Of a stretch of 12,874 nt of DNA, positions 1 to 7,561 are shown piece by piece (position 1 is the first letter of the stretch; each line of letters begins with the position of its first letter). This stretch comes from Collinsella sp. Lineage in GTDB: Bacteria; Actinomycetota; Coriobacteriia; Coriobacteriales; Coriobacteriaceae. The translations under genes were made by a program, and so were the position numbers. The notes beneath the pieces were generated by a model. That model had not been told where the DNA came from. It saw only the letters and a program-made list of their open reading frames with translations, and did no database searches. The stretch is from positions 1-12,874 of the forward strand of contig WGSQ01000038.1 of the NCBI GenBank assembly GCA_014871605.1, given 5' to 3'.

Positions 1-197
1 CGGTCGAGCTCGTGGGCCCCAAGGCCGATCTGCTCGCAGCAATCCGCGAGGTAGGCGCCCTTATGCAGACCGCAGGCGTCAAGAACACCCAGGTCAACGA
101 GTGGGTCTACCGCAGCCTGGCAGCACTCGACAGCTCCGACGAAAAGGCAGCCGAGCAGCTCACCGAAGCCCCTGCCATCAAAGTTGCACTTGCCTAA
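1..197 (+). CDS. 3' end of an unidentified gene (5' truncated by the window edge)
   Basis: The reading frame is open from the left edge (first whole codon at base 3) to a TAA at 195-197, giving about 65 residues of a C-terminus. The visible part is mostly soluble and helical, with one tryptophan and an acidic stretch (DSSDEKAAEQLTEAP) just before the end. There is no membrane segment and no motif I recognise. A GTG at base 12 could in principle be a start, but no ribosome binding site precedes it and the frame runs on upstream, so a truncated longer gene is more likely. It converges on the ATPase gene that follows. The function cannot be stated. Confidence 0.55.
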   Translation, partial: VELVGPKADLLAAIREVGALMQTAGVKNTQVNEWVYRSLAALDSSDEKAAEQLTEAPAIKVALA

Positions 198-242
198 AAA
201 GGCCTGCACCCTGGCGGCTGCGGTACCGCCCGGGTGCAGGCC
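196..242 (-). terminator. Rho-independent terminator of the metal-ATPase operon
   Basis: GGCCTGCACCC (201-211) pairs perfectly with GGGTGCAGGCC (232-242). An inner GGCGG/CCGCC stem (213-217 with 226-230) extends the hairpin. Read on the minus strand the hairpin is followed at once by TTTTTA, a proper U-tract, and lies about 20 bases past the ATPase stop codon. On the plus strand there is no T-run after the stem, but the hairpin may still help end the short gene at 1-197. Confidence 0.85.
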
Positions 243-261
243 ATAAGCTCAATCGAAAACC

Positions 262-2337
262 CTAACGCAGATACGCTTTCGCGTTGTCCAAGCTGTACGC
301 AATCGTCGAGCCGTTGTGCAACAGCGACGACGTCTGCGGGGTAATCGCGCCGGTAATACCCAGTGCCAAGAGCGCTGAGTTGGTGAGCATCACCTTAGAG
401 TAGGAGCTCGTCAGACGATCAACGAGGCCCTGGCTCATGCGGCGCAGGCGCACGATCGCAGCGAGATCCGTATCGGTCAGGATGATATCGGCGACCTCCT
501 TGGCGATGTCGCTTCCGCCACCCATCGCCAGGCCCACGTCGGCCAAACCGCGCGCCGGCGCATCGTTGACGCCGTCGCCCACCATGGCAACGTGGCGCCC
601 CTCGCTCTTAATGCGCTCCACATAGGCGTACTTGTCCTCGGGCAGCAGCTCGGCCTTAAACTCGTTGACCCCCGCCTCGCGCGCAATGCGCTCGGCTGTG
701 CGCTCGGAGTCGCCCGTGAGCATAACGACATGCTTGACGCCCAGCGCATGCAGGTCGGCGATAGCCTCACGGACCCCGGGCTTGAGCGGATCCTCGATAC
801 CGAGCACGCCGACGACCTTGCCATCGACCGCCAGATACAGCGGCGACAGGCCCTGCATCTGGAGCTCGATTTGCTCCTTGATGTCGGACTCAAGCTGCGC
901 ACCCTCGTCCTCAAATACAAAGTGTGCGGAACCGATGATGGCGCGACGCCCTTCAATGGACGAAGCGATGCCGTGCGCCACGATGTACTCGACGGCGGCA
1001 TGGCGCTCGCGATGCTCGAGCTCGCGCTCGCGTGCCGCATTGACCACGGCGCGTGCCACCGGATGCGGGAAATGCTCCTCTAAGCAAGCGGAAAGGCGCA
1101 GAATCTCGTCCTCGCTCCAGCCATCGGTGGTGAGCACGCAGGCAAGACGCGGCTGTGCCTCGGTGAGCGTTCCGGTCTTATCAAACACAATGGTGTCGGC
1201 CTTGGCAAACGACTCAAAGTACTTGGCGCCCTTGACCATGACGCCCATCTTGGCGGCATCGCTCATAGCGGTCATGACGGCAACGGAACCCGTGAGCTTG
1301 AGTGCGCACGAGTAGTCGACCATCAACGCCGCTGAGGTCTTGATGAGGCTGCGCGTGGTGAGCGCGACCAGACCCGCGAGCAGGAAGTTCCACGGGACGA
1401 TCTTGTTGGCGAGGTCCTCCATGTGCGACTGGCCCTCGGACTTGAGCGAGTCGGCCGCCTGCACGAGCGAGACGATCGAGCGCAGCTTGGTCTGAGCCGT
1501 GTTGGCGCGCACGCGCACCAAGATGCTGCCGTCCTCGACGACAGTTCCAGCAAACACATCGTCGCCTGCGCTGCGCTCGACGGCAAGCGGCTCGCCGGTC
1601 AGGGTCGCCTGGTTAACCATGGCGCTCCCCTGCTCAACCACGCCGTCGATGCAGATGGACATGCCGGTGCGAACGGCGACCAAGTCGCCGGGCTCAAGCT
1701 CGGTGGCGGCAACGCTCACCTCGGTGTCGCCGACCACTTTTTGCGCCTTATCGGGCACGTCGAGCAGCGAGTTGATGAGCTCGTTTTCGCTCATGGCGCG
1801 CGTGTAGTCCTCGAGCAGCTCGCCCACGTTGAGCAGGAACATCGTCTGGCCCGCGGTATCGACATCACGTTTGACAAACGAGATACCGATGGCCGAAGCG
1901 TCGAGCACGGGAACGGTCAGGCGCGGCTGCGAGAGCTCGTGGAGAGCAGCGCGCAAAAAGGTCATGTAACCGGCCACGACAAACACCGCACGCAGAGGCG
2001 TCGGCAAGAACCAGCGACGTGCGTAATGGGCGCCGATGAGTGTCGCCAGGTCCATAACGAGTTTGTGCTTGCGCGGCTCGAGTTGCATCACGTAACCCGA
2101 CTTGGCATCGGCGATGGCTTGAGCATCGAGTGCGCCCAAGGCGTCGAGCACGCTCGCACGACACCGCTCGTCATATTCGAGCGCCATCTGGCCAATACGG
2201 CCATATACGCGCACTTTGCGCACGCCGTCGATTTCGCCGCCAAGCTTAAGAAGTGCATCGAGATCGCTCTCTGGCACAGGACCCGCCAATTGAAGACGGG
2301 TCCTGCCGGGGATCTCGCTAATAATCGAGAATCTCAT
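262..2337 (-). CDS. P1B-type heavy-metal-translocating P-type ATPase, ferrosome FezB-like (P1B-6-like)
   Basis: This is a 691-residue membrane pump that would move a transition metal across a membrane at the cost of ATP. Seen directly: a short N-terminal domain with the basic motif IPGRTRLQL (9-17), resembling HMA_2-type domains; the actuator motif TGEP (247-250); the phosphorylation motif DKTGT (Asp386); the P1B-specific HP pair (His425-Pro426); TGD (541-543); and GDGVNDAP (587-594). In the metal-binding helix before Asp386 the usual CPC is replaced by Ser343-Cys344-Ala345 in DYSCALKLT. As I recall, this is the variant of the P1B-6 group, which includes the iron-storing ferrosome pump FezB; the IPGR-type N-terminus also fits. 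The C-terminal LHNGST is common in such pumps. The ATG at 2337 follows the small upstream gene by 18 bases with a weak AGG site, so translation may be coupled. A general metal exporter is the main alternative. The P-type ATPase call is near certain; iron and ferrosomes are inference. Confidence 0.95.
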   Translation of the reverse strand: MRFSIISEIPGRTRLQLAGPVPESDLDALLKLGGEIDGVRKVRVYGRIGQMALEYDERCRASVLDALGALDAQAIADAKSGYVMQLEPRKHKLVMDLATLIGAHYARRWFLPTPLRAVFVVAGYMTFLRAALHELSQPRLTVPVLDASAIGISFVKRDVDTAGQTMFLLNVGELLEDYTRAMSENELINSLLDVPDKAQKVVGDTEVSVAATELEPGDLVAVRTGMSICIDGVVEQGSAMVNQATLTGEPLAVERSAGDDVFAGTVVEDGSILVRVRANTAQTKLRSIVSLVQAADSLKSEGQSHMEDLANKIVPWNFLLAGLVALTTRSLIKTSAALMVDYSCALKLTGSVAVMTAMSDAAKMGVMVKGAKYFESFAKADTIVFDKTGTLTEAQPRLACVLTTDGWSEDEILRLSACLEEHFPHPVARAVVNAARERELEHRERHAAVEYIVAHGIASSIEGRRAIIGSAHFVFEDEGAQLESDIKEQIELQMQGLSPLYLAVDGKVVGVLGIEDPLKPGVREAIADLHALGVKHVVMLTGDSERTAERIAREAGVNEFKAELLPEDKYAYVERIKSEGRHVAMVGDGVNDAPARGLADVGLAMGGGSDIAKEVADIILTDTDLAAIVRLRRMSQGLVDRLTSSYSKVMLTNSALLALGITGAITPQTSSLLHNGSTIAYSLDNAKAYLR

Positions 2338-2355
2338 AGTTTGTGCCTGGGAGCG

Positions 2356-2601
2356 CTACTCAGCTGCGTTGTCCGCGGCGGCCTCGCTCTGGGTGATGTA
2401 GGCAGCCTCGGCAACCATGTCGTCGACATTAGCCTTGGCCTGCTCGACCATGTCCTGGTAGCCGTTCTTGATGCGCATGCCGCACGCGATACCCTGCACG
2501 CAGGCGTTTTTTACCGGAGCGCTGGTGAGCAGCTTGATGCCGGCCGTACCAAGCAGAAAACCGCCACCAACAAGTAGGGTGTTAAACGTGGACTTCTTCA
2601 T
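2356..2601 (-). CDS. Small single-helix membrane protein, putative partner of the metal ATPase (DUF6110/FezA-like)
   Basis: The product has 81 residues. A short basic start (MKKS) leads into one glycine-rich hydrophobic helix, roughly residues 8-26 (VGGGFLLGTAG with GxxxG-type spacing), followed by an amphipathic, charged tail ending in acidic and alanine-rich sequence. I chose the ATG at 2599-2601 because GGGAGAG lies seven bases upstream; a longer in-frame version reaches 2676 but its extra 25 residues are cysteine-rich, unlike the rest, and lack a better site. It is the first gene of a two-gene unit with the P-type ATPase 18 bases downstream. Small proteins of this look (I recall DUF6110) accompany such ATPases in anaerobes, and ferrosome operons also pair a small membrane protein with the pump. 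It may shape the membrane or regulate the pump. The gene itself is well supported; the family name is from memory. Confidence 0.85.
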   Translation of the reverse strand: MKKSTFNTLLVGGGFLLGTAGIKLLTSAPVKNACVQGIACGMRIKNGYQDMVEQAKANVDDMVAEAAYITQSEAAADNAAE

Positions 2602-2684
2602 GATGTCTCTCCCTTTTCCGCAACAACTGCGGCACGGTGCCTTAGCACCCGAGTAAACAAGTTTGCTCGAGCACACTTTTGGAA

Positions 2685-2708
2685 AATAGTTTAGTTTATC
2701 TAACTATT
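2685..2708. promoter_or_regulatory. AT-rich dyad operator overlapping the metal-ATPase promoter
   Basis: AATAGTTTAG (2685-2694) and CTAACTATT (2700-2708) form an inverted repeat that is perfect apart from one extra T in the left arm. It covers the -10 box and about half of the spacer of the promoter at 2688-2716, the typical place for a repressor. The TTAG...CTAA layout recalls binding sites of DtxR/IdeR/MntR metalloregulators, though the spacing is one or two bases shorter than the DtxR consensus. No regulator gene for it is visible in the window. Confidence 0.5.
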
Positions 2709-2716
2709 AAGTTCAA
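2688..2716 (-). promoter_or_regulatory. Sigma-70-type promoter of the small protein/metal-ATPase operon
   Basis: On the minus strand, TTGAAC (2716-2711) is followed after exactly 17 bases by TAAACT (2693-2688), matching the housekeeping -35 and -10 boxes at 4 of 6 and 4 of 6 positions or better. Transcription would start near 2681, giving a leader of about 80 bases. The leader contains a TGCTCGAGCA palindrome (2664-2673) and a small GGTGC/GCACC hairpin (2636-2649). The area is AT-rich against a GC-rich background. Confidence 0.6.
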
Positions 2717-2753
2717 CAATGGTTAACTTTTTGGAAACTATGGGGGTGAACTC

Positions 2754-2786
2754 AATATGACAAAGGGACTGCCCCTTTGTCATATT
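2754..2786. repeat. REP-like palindromic repeat, copy 1
   Basis: Two perfect 14-base arms, AATATGACAAAGGG (2754-2767) and CCCTTTGTCATATT (2773-2786), flank a five-base loop. The core (2758-2782) matches a second copy at 9062-9086 at 23 of 25 positions. It starts one base past the stop codon of the ABC gene, so it may also form the 3' end of that transcript, although no U-tract follows. Short hairpins of this kind are often spread by REP-associated tyrosine transposases; none is present here. Confidence 0.8.
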
Positions 2787-2787
2787 C

Positions 2788-4545
2788 CTACAGCTGCCAG
2801 TCCGCCGACTCCTTTTGCAGCGCAACCATGCGGGCGAATTCTCCGCCTGCTGCCTTGAGCTGCGCCGGAGTGCCCTGTTCGGCAACCACTCCATCCTTGA
2901 GCACAACGATTTTGTCAGCATTTTCCACCGTACGCATACGGTGGGCAATAACGATAACCGTCTTACCTGCAAGCAGACGGGAGAGCGCCTGCTGCACCAC
3001 GGTCTCGTTCTCCACATCCAAGCTTGCCGTCGCCTCGTCCAACAGCACGATGGGCGCGTCCTTAAGCAGCGCACGAGCGATGGAGATGCGCTGGCGCTCG
3101 CCGCCGGAGAGCTTGGAGCCGTTCTCGCCGATCATGGTGTCGTAGCCCTGCGGCATACGACTCACGAACTCATCGCAGTTGGCGGCATGTGCGGCAGCCA
3201 AGACTTCCTCATCGGTGGCGTCACGACGCCCGAGGCGGATGTTTCCCATCACTGTGTCGTCAAAGAGCAGTACGTCTTGGAACACAATGGCGTAGTCGCG
3301 CAGGAGTACCTCGGGATCGACGCTCGCAACATCCACGCCACCCACGGTAACCTTGCCCGCGGTGGCATCCCAAAAGCGTGCGGCCAGGCGGCTCACCGTA
3401 GACTTACCGGAACCCGAAGGACCGACCAGCGCCGTAACTTCGCCTTCCTTGGCGGTAAAGCTCACGTCGGTCAGGACCTTCTCGCCGGCACGGCCGTCCT
3501 CGCCCGCACCATAGCCAAACGCCACGTGATCGAACACCACATCGTGGCCCACGGGCTCAAACTTCTCGCTGCCCCGCGCCATGGGCTCTTCCATGATGGA
3601 GCGCATGCGCTTGGCCGACGACTCAGCGGCAAACAGCTCGGACATCAGCATCAGCGCCTGATCAAAGGGCGCATAGATGCGGCTCACCATGAGCAGGAAG
3701 GCAAACATCACCAAAAAGTCGACCTGGCCGGAGGCGACCATCTCGGCGCCTGTGACCAGCGTGGTGGCAATCCCCAGGCGCAGGATGGCAAAGGCGGAGT
3801 TGACCAAAAGTCCGTTAGCGAGCTCGCCCTTGGTGGTCTCGCGCTCCTCGGCATCGATCACGGCGTTGAGCCCCTCAAGATAATGGGCCTCCTGGTTGGT
3901 AGCGCGGATCTCGCGCACGCAGTCGAGCGTCTCCTGAATCGCCTCGGTGACCTTGACCTTCTCGGCGCGTACGCGGTCGAACACCGGGGTCATGGGGCCG
4001 CGCGTCAGGTACAGCACGGCAAAGGCCACGGGCACGCTCCAAAACGCCGCAATCGCCAGCTGCCAGCAAAAGAACAACGACGCCACGAACACAATGGCGC
4101 TTGCAATGATGGCACCCCAGAGCTCTCCCAGCACATGGCTGTAGGCATGCTCCATGGCCTGAGCGTCACCCATGATGGTCTCGGTCAAATCGGCTAGATC
4201 GCGGCGGCCAAAAAACGACAACGGCAGTTTGCGCAGGCGCTCGGCTATCTCCATGCGCTGCTTGCCGCACTCCTCGTAAAAGATGCAGTACGTGTAGTAG
4301 TACTGCGGCCAGTTAGAGGCAAAGAGCAGCACGAAAAAGATAACGAGACCGCCTACGATGGGCAGTGCATCCGGCAGGTCGGCCCCATGTGCGAGATGCT
4401 CGATAAAGCCGGCCATGACCAGGAACAAAAAGCCCATGCCGGCCATGGTGATGAGATTGGTGAGCGTGGTCCAGAAAATGCCGCGCTTAACGCCGGCGAC
4501 GCCTTTATCGGATAGGAAATACTTCTTTTGGAATGAGGCGAACAT
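2788..4545 (-). CDS. ABC transporter permease-ATPase half-transporter, YbtQ/IrtA-like, second subunit
   Basis: This 585-residue protein fuses six membrane helices (about 20-300) to a nucleotide-binding domain. Seen directly: Walker A GPSGSGKST (375-383), Q-loop Gln423, signature LSGGERQR (479-486), Walker B IVLLDE with catalytic Glu504, and switch His535. All key residues are intact, so this half should hydrolyse ATP. The segment FFGRRDLADLTETIMGD (111-127) is of a type I associate with YbtPQ/IrtAB-like transporters, which have the exporter fold but import iron-siderophores. It begins directly after the TAA of the preceding ABC gene (TAAATG, no gap), with GGAGG and GAGG upstream, so the two are translationally coupled and very likely form a heterodimer. 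An exporter of drugs, peptides or lipids is the main alternative; the substrate is not shown by the sequence. Confidence 0.93.
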   Translation of the reverse strand: MFASFQKKYFLSDKGVAGVKRGIFWTTLTNLITMAGMGFLFLVMAGFIEHLAHGADLPDALPIVGGLVIFFVLLFASNWPQYYYTYCIFYEECGKQRMEIAERLRKLPLSFFGRRDLADLTETIMGDAQAMEHAYSHVLGELWGAIIASAIVFVASLFFCWQLAIAAFWSVPVAFAVLYLTRGPMTPVFDRVRAEKVKVTEAIQETLDCVREIRATNQEAHYLEGLNAVIDAEERETTKGELANGLLVNSAFAILRLGIATTLVTGAEMVASGQVDFLVMFAFLLMVSRIYAPFDQALMLMSELFAAESSAKRMRSIMEEPMARGSEKFEPVGHDVVFDHVAFGYGAGEDGRAGEKVLTDVSFTAKEGEVTALVGPSGSGKSTVSRLAARFWDATAGKVTVGGVDVASVDPEVLLRDYAIVFQDVLLFDDTVMGNIRLGRRDATDEEVLAAAHAANCDEFVSRMPQGYDTMIGENGSKLSGGERQRISIARALLKDAPIVLLDEATASLDVENETVVQQALSRLLAGKTVIVIAHRMRTVENADKIVVLKDGVVAEQGTPAQLKAAGGEFARMVALQKESADWQL

Positions 4546-6378
4546 TTAGGCCTCGCCTCCCTTCGCGGCGGCGACATCCGCAGCCGCAGCCGCAGCAGTG
4601 ATCTTCCAGCTCGCGGCCTGCTCGTATTCGGCCCACATCTTGGCGTACAGGCCGCTATTCGACAGTAGCTCGACATGGGTGCCAGCCTCCTGCACACTAC
4701 CTTGGTTGAGCACCACGATCTTGTCGGCCCCCACCACGGTCGAAAGCCGATGCGCGATCATAATGACCGTGCGGCCCGCCGCCAATTTGCTAAAGGCGCG
4801 CTGGATGAGCGCCTCGTTCTCGGGGTCGGCAAAGGCCGTGGCCTCGTCGAGCACCACGATAGGCGCGTCCTTAAGGATTGCGCGGGCGAGCGCCACGCGC
4901 TGGACCTCGCCGCCCGAAAGGTACGCCCCGCCGGCGCCGAGCATGGTGTCGATGCCCTGCGGGAGCTTGGCCACGATATCGTCGCACTGGGCCGCGGAGA
5001 GGGCCGCGCGCACTTCGTCGTCAGTGGCTCCAGGCTTGGAGGCGCGCACGTTATCGGCAAGTGTTTGGCGGAACAGCTGGTTGGTCTGAAACACAAAGGC
5101 GACCTGGTCCATGAGCTCGTGCGGATCCATGTCGCGAACGTCTACGCCGCCCACAAGCACGCGACCCGAACAAACATCCCAAAAACGCGGGATCAGGCTT
5201 GCGCAGGTTGACTTACCGCCGCCCGAGGGACCAACCAACGCAAGAGTGCTGCCTGCGGGAACGCTAAAGCTCGCATGATCGACGGCAGGCGCTTCGGCAC
5301 CCTCGTAGGTAAAGCTCACGTCCTCAAAGCGCACATCGCTGCCAGCAGGGTGCTTGGGCTGGGCAGGCACGGAGAGCTGCTTGGAATCCATAACGCTTCG
5401 GATGCGCGCCAGCGAATCGGCACTCATCTGAGACGCCTCGCCCACAAACATGAGCTTGGTCATGGCCGTCGGCACCACGGCCGAAAAGATCGCGTAAAAC
5501 GTGAAGTTGATCATAAAGTGCGCGAAGTCCATCTCGCCCGGCGCCAACAGCAACGCTACGGGCAAAAGAAATGCCACGAGGCCATTGAGCGCGGTAAGGT
5601 TGAGCACCTGCGGGCCTCGGCAGAACGTGCCCGCATAGCTTTGCGCCATGTCGGCGTATTCGGCGATCGCATCGTGGAACGCCTTAAAGGAGTAGACCGT
5701 CTGCTGGAACACCTTGACCACGGGGATGCCGCGCACGTATTCGGTGCCGGTCTTGTTCATCTTGACCAGCGCGCCCATGTAGGCCTTCATAAACTCGCCG
5801 CCCTTGCCGCCCATCATGGTTGCCATGGCGCCAAGCGAAACGACGACCGAGATAAGGCACGCCGCGCCCAAACGCCAATCGAGGGCGAAAAGCAGCACGA
5901 GCAGGCCCACGACCATGGCGGTGGCGCCGGCGATATCGGGCAGCATGTGCGCGAGCAAAGTCTCGGTGGAGGCGGCACACCCGTCTACAATGCGGCGCAG
6001 CTCGCCGGTGGCATGCGTGTCGAAGTAGCCGAGCGGCAACTTAAGCAGGTGCTCGCTCGTAGCCTTACGGATATTGGACGCGCAGCGAAACGCGGACAGA
6101 TGCGTGCACATGAGCCCCACGAAATAAGTTACGATGCTTGCCAGCGCAAACCCCACGGCCCACCAGCCATACATCGCGATGTCGCAGGCTTCGCTCCAGT
6201 TAGGTGCCACGGCGATCAGGTCGCGAGCGACAAGCCAAATGCACACGTACGGGCCAAAGCTCAGCAGCTGCGAGAGCGCCGAGAGCGCCATGCCCAAATA
6301 CGTTAGGAATTTACGGTCACCGGCATACGCGAGCAACTCGCCGATGCCTCCACCTTCCCTTTTTGATCCCTTTGCCAT
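4546..6378 (-). CDS. ABC transporter permease-ATPase half-transporter, YbtP/IrtB-like, first subunit
   Basis: The 610-residue product has an N-terminal six-helix membrane domain (about 20-310) and a C-terminal ATPase: Walker A GPSGGGKST (383-391), Q-loop Gln431, signature LSGGEVQR (487-494), Walker B IVVLDE (507-512, Glu512) and switch His543. The sequence after Walker B, DEATAFADPENE, replaces the usual DEATSALD-type D-loop and is, from memory, typical of the YbtP/IrtB siderophore-import branch. The tail is alanine-rich. I place the start at the ATG 6376-6378, seven bases after AAAGGA; a frame extension to 6441 has no such site and adds 21 atypical residues. It is the first gene of a two-gene operon and is divergent from the AraC-type regulator, which probably controls it. 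Import of a metal chelate is inference; the ABC call is firm. Confidence 0.93.
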   Translation of the reverse strand: MAKGSKREGGGIGELLAYAGDRKFLTYLGMALSALSQLLSFGPYVCIWLVARDLIAVAPNWSEACDIAMYGWWAVGFALASIVTYFVGLMCTHLSAFRCASNIRKATSEHLLKLPLGYFDTHATGELRRIVDGCAASTETLLAHMLPDIAGATAMVVGLLVLLFALDWRLGAACLISVVVSLGAMATMMGGKGGEFMKAYMGALVKMNKTGTEYVRGIPVVKVFQQTVYSFKAFHDAIAEYADMAQSYAGTFCRGPQVLNLTALNGLVAFLLPVALLLAPGEMDFAHFMINFTFYAIFSAVVPTAMTKLMFVGEASQMSADSLARIRSVMDSKQLSVPAQPKHPAGSDVRFEDVSFTYEGAEAPAVDHASFSVPAGSTLALVGPSGGGKSTCASLIPRFWDVCSGRVLVGGVDVRDMDPHELMDQVAFVFQTNQLFRQTLADNVRASKPGATDDEVRAALSAAQCDDIVAKLPQGIDTMLGAGGAYLSGGEVQRVALARAILKDAPIVVLDEATAFADPENEALIQRAFSKLAAGRTVIMIAHRLSTVVGADKIVVLNQGSVQEAGTHVELLSNSGLYAKMWAEYEQAASWKITAAAAAADVAAAKGGEA

Positions 6379-6463
6379 GAGATTCCTTTCTAACGGCTTG
6401 AGAGTTAACCGTAATGAACTTATCATTGATGTGTTAGCCATGGCTCACAATCAAGCCAGGCGT

Positions 6464-6499
6464 GGACGTTTCTGCAAAGGAAAGGGACGCTTTTGCAAA
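6464..6499. promoter_or_regulatory. Direct-repeat operator for the AraC-type regulator
   Basis: GGACGTTTCTGCAAA (6464-6478) and GGACGCTTTTGCAAA (6485-6499) match at 13 of 15 positions and are offset by exactly 21 bases, two turns of the helix. Tandem sites 21 bases apart are the classic layout for AraC-family proteins, whose two helix-turn-helices per monomer read direct repeats. The pair lies just upstream of a possible -35 (TTGATT, minus, 6454-6449) for the ABC operon, a position suited to activation. The right copy covers the proposed TTG start of the regulator, suited to autorepression. Confidence 0.6.
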
Positions 6500-7497
6500 T
6501 ACGGCGGGCAGCGACCGACATAACCGAGCTCTACGCACCACAGTTTGAGCAGTTTGGCCTGGAGCTTTCCGGCAAGGGCGCTGTCTTTACCGGCGAGGTG
6601 GCAAACGATCGGGCGCACGGACGCGCATGGATCATGCCCCTCTCCCCTGCCTGCATCGTCATGGAGCATTTCATCACCCCGACGCACGATATGTACCTGA
6701 CCGAATACACACCCGAGCCATATGCCTGCGTGAGCGAGGTCAGCGCGCCCACACTTACATGCATGCCCGAGGCTGGCATAACGCCCGCGAACCTCAAACC
6801 ATTGCATGGACCGTGGCCAAACAATGCCGTTTGCAGCTTTATCCAAGATAACTGTGGCGAGGAATTAAGCCCGCTGTTTGCGGGGGAACTCTATCACTCG
6901 CGCTCGGTGCTCTTTTTGCCTGAATATTTTGACGAACTGGAGCACCGCTATCCCACCGAGTTCGCGGGAATCTTTGAGGCGTTTGCCGAGCCATGGCACG
7001 AGGAAGCGACGTCTGCCATCTGCCACACGCTGCGCCGGATTAACGAGGACCGCGCTCGCACCGTAGGCGGACACGTCTATATGCAGGGCATCGTGGAGAC
7101 CATGGTCGCGGAGCTCGCCTGTTCGCGCGCGGCCCACAAGCAGGCGCGGCAGGCGGCAGACACACGCGTCAGCATAACCATTGCCGAAGAAGCAACGGCA
7201 ATGATTGAGCGCGCGCTCGACAAAGGCAGACGTGTGGGTATCAACGAGGTGGCCGAGAGGCTCTACACAAGCCGCTCCAAACTATGCGCCACCTTTAAGG
7301 CCCAAACTGGCGAGTCCCTGGGCACCCACATTCGCAGACGCCGTATGGAGCGAGCAAAGGACCTTTTGGCCGATAGCGCGCTCACAATAGCGCAGGTGGC
7401 AGAGCGGCTCGGCTACCCTCAGCAAGCCGCCTTCGCCCAAGCCTTCAAACAACACACCGGCACCACCCCCACCGCTTGGCGAAGCAAGCATCGCTAA
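6493..7497 (+). CDS. AraC-family transcriptional regulator
   Basis: The product has 334 residues. The last 100 or so form a double helix-turn-helix DNA-binding domain: first helix pair about 247-267 (GINEVAERLYTSRSKLCATF), second about 298-320 (TIAQVAERLGYPQQAAFAQA), ending with the conserved GTTPTAWR. The N-terminal 220 residues should sense a ligand but show no family I can name. The start is TTG at 6493, with AAGGGA six bases upstream; there is no ATG in frame before an upstream TGA at 6427, and the next ATG would remove about 47 residues. It is divergent from the two ABC genes across 114 bases, as ybtA is placed next to ybtPQ in the yersiniabactin locus. It probably activates the ABC operon when its ligand, perhaps the imported chelate, is present. 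The regulator call is firm, the ligand is unknown. Confidence 0.92.
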   Translation: MQIRRAATDITELYAPQFEQFGLELSGKGAVFTGEVANDRAHGRAWIMPLSPACIVMEHFITPTHDMYLTEYTPEPYACVSEVSAPTLTCMPEAGITPANLKPLHGPWPNNAVCSFIQDNCGEELSPLFAGELYHSRSVLFLPEYFDELEHRYPTEFAGIFEAFAEPWHEEATSAICHTLRRINEDRARTVGGHVYMQGIVETMVAELACSRAAHKQARQAADTRVSITIAEEATAMIERALDKGRRVGINEVAERLYTSRSKLCATFKAQTGESLGTHIRRRRMERAKDLLADSALTIAQVAERLGYPQQAAFAQAFKQHTGTTPTAWRSKHR

Positions 7498-7561
7498 GGC
7501 CCAAGCTCCCTGGCCGTAACGGAGCGATTAATTAGCCGCCGCCCGTCAGCTCACCCAGGAT

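Noticed and set aside
477..1040. Minus-strand frame rich in Arg and Ser inside the ATPase gene
   Set aside because: It is a shifted frame of the same high-GC codons and shows no plausible protein.
1423..2577. Long open frame (384 codons) on the plus strand antisense to the metal ATPase
   Set aside because: It mirrors the codon bias of the opposite gene, has no recognisable domain, and the ATPase frame has every family motif. The same holds for long plus-strand frames over 2815-4197, 5275-6306, 10006-11106 and 11361-12554.
2602..2681. Riboswitch in the leader of the small protein/ATPase operon
   Set aside because: Only a short GGTGC/GCACC hairpin and a ten-base palindrome are present; no known metal riboswitch core can be made out.
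6376..6441. Longer N-terminus for the first ABC subunit starting at 6441
   Set aside because: The extra 21 codons lie in the regulatory gap and have no ribosome binding site, while the ATG at 6378 follows AAAGGA at good spacing.
7498..7561. Terminator between the convergent AraC and AAA ATPase genes
   Set aside because: Only GGCC/GGCC pairs with a ten-base loop can be drawn and there is no T-run; I see nothing convincing.
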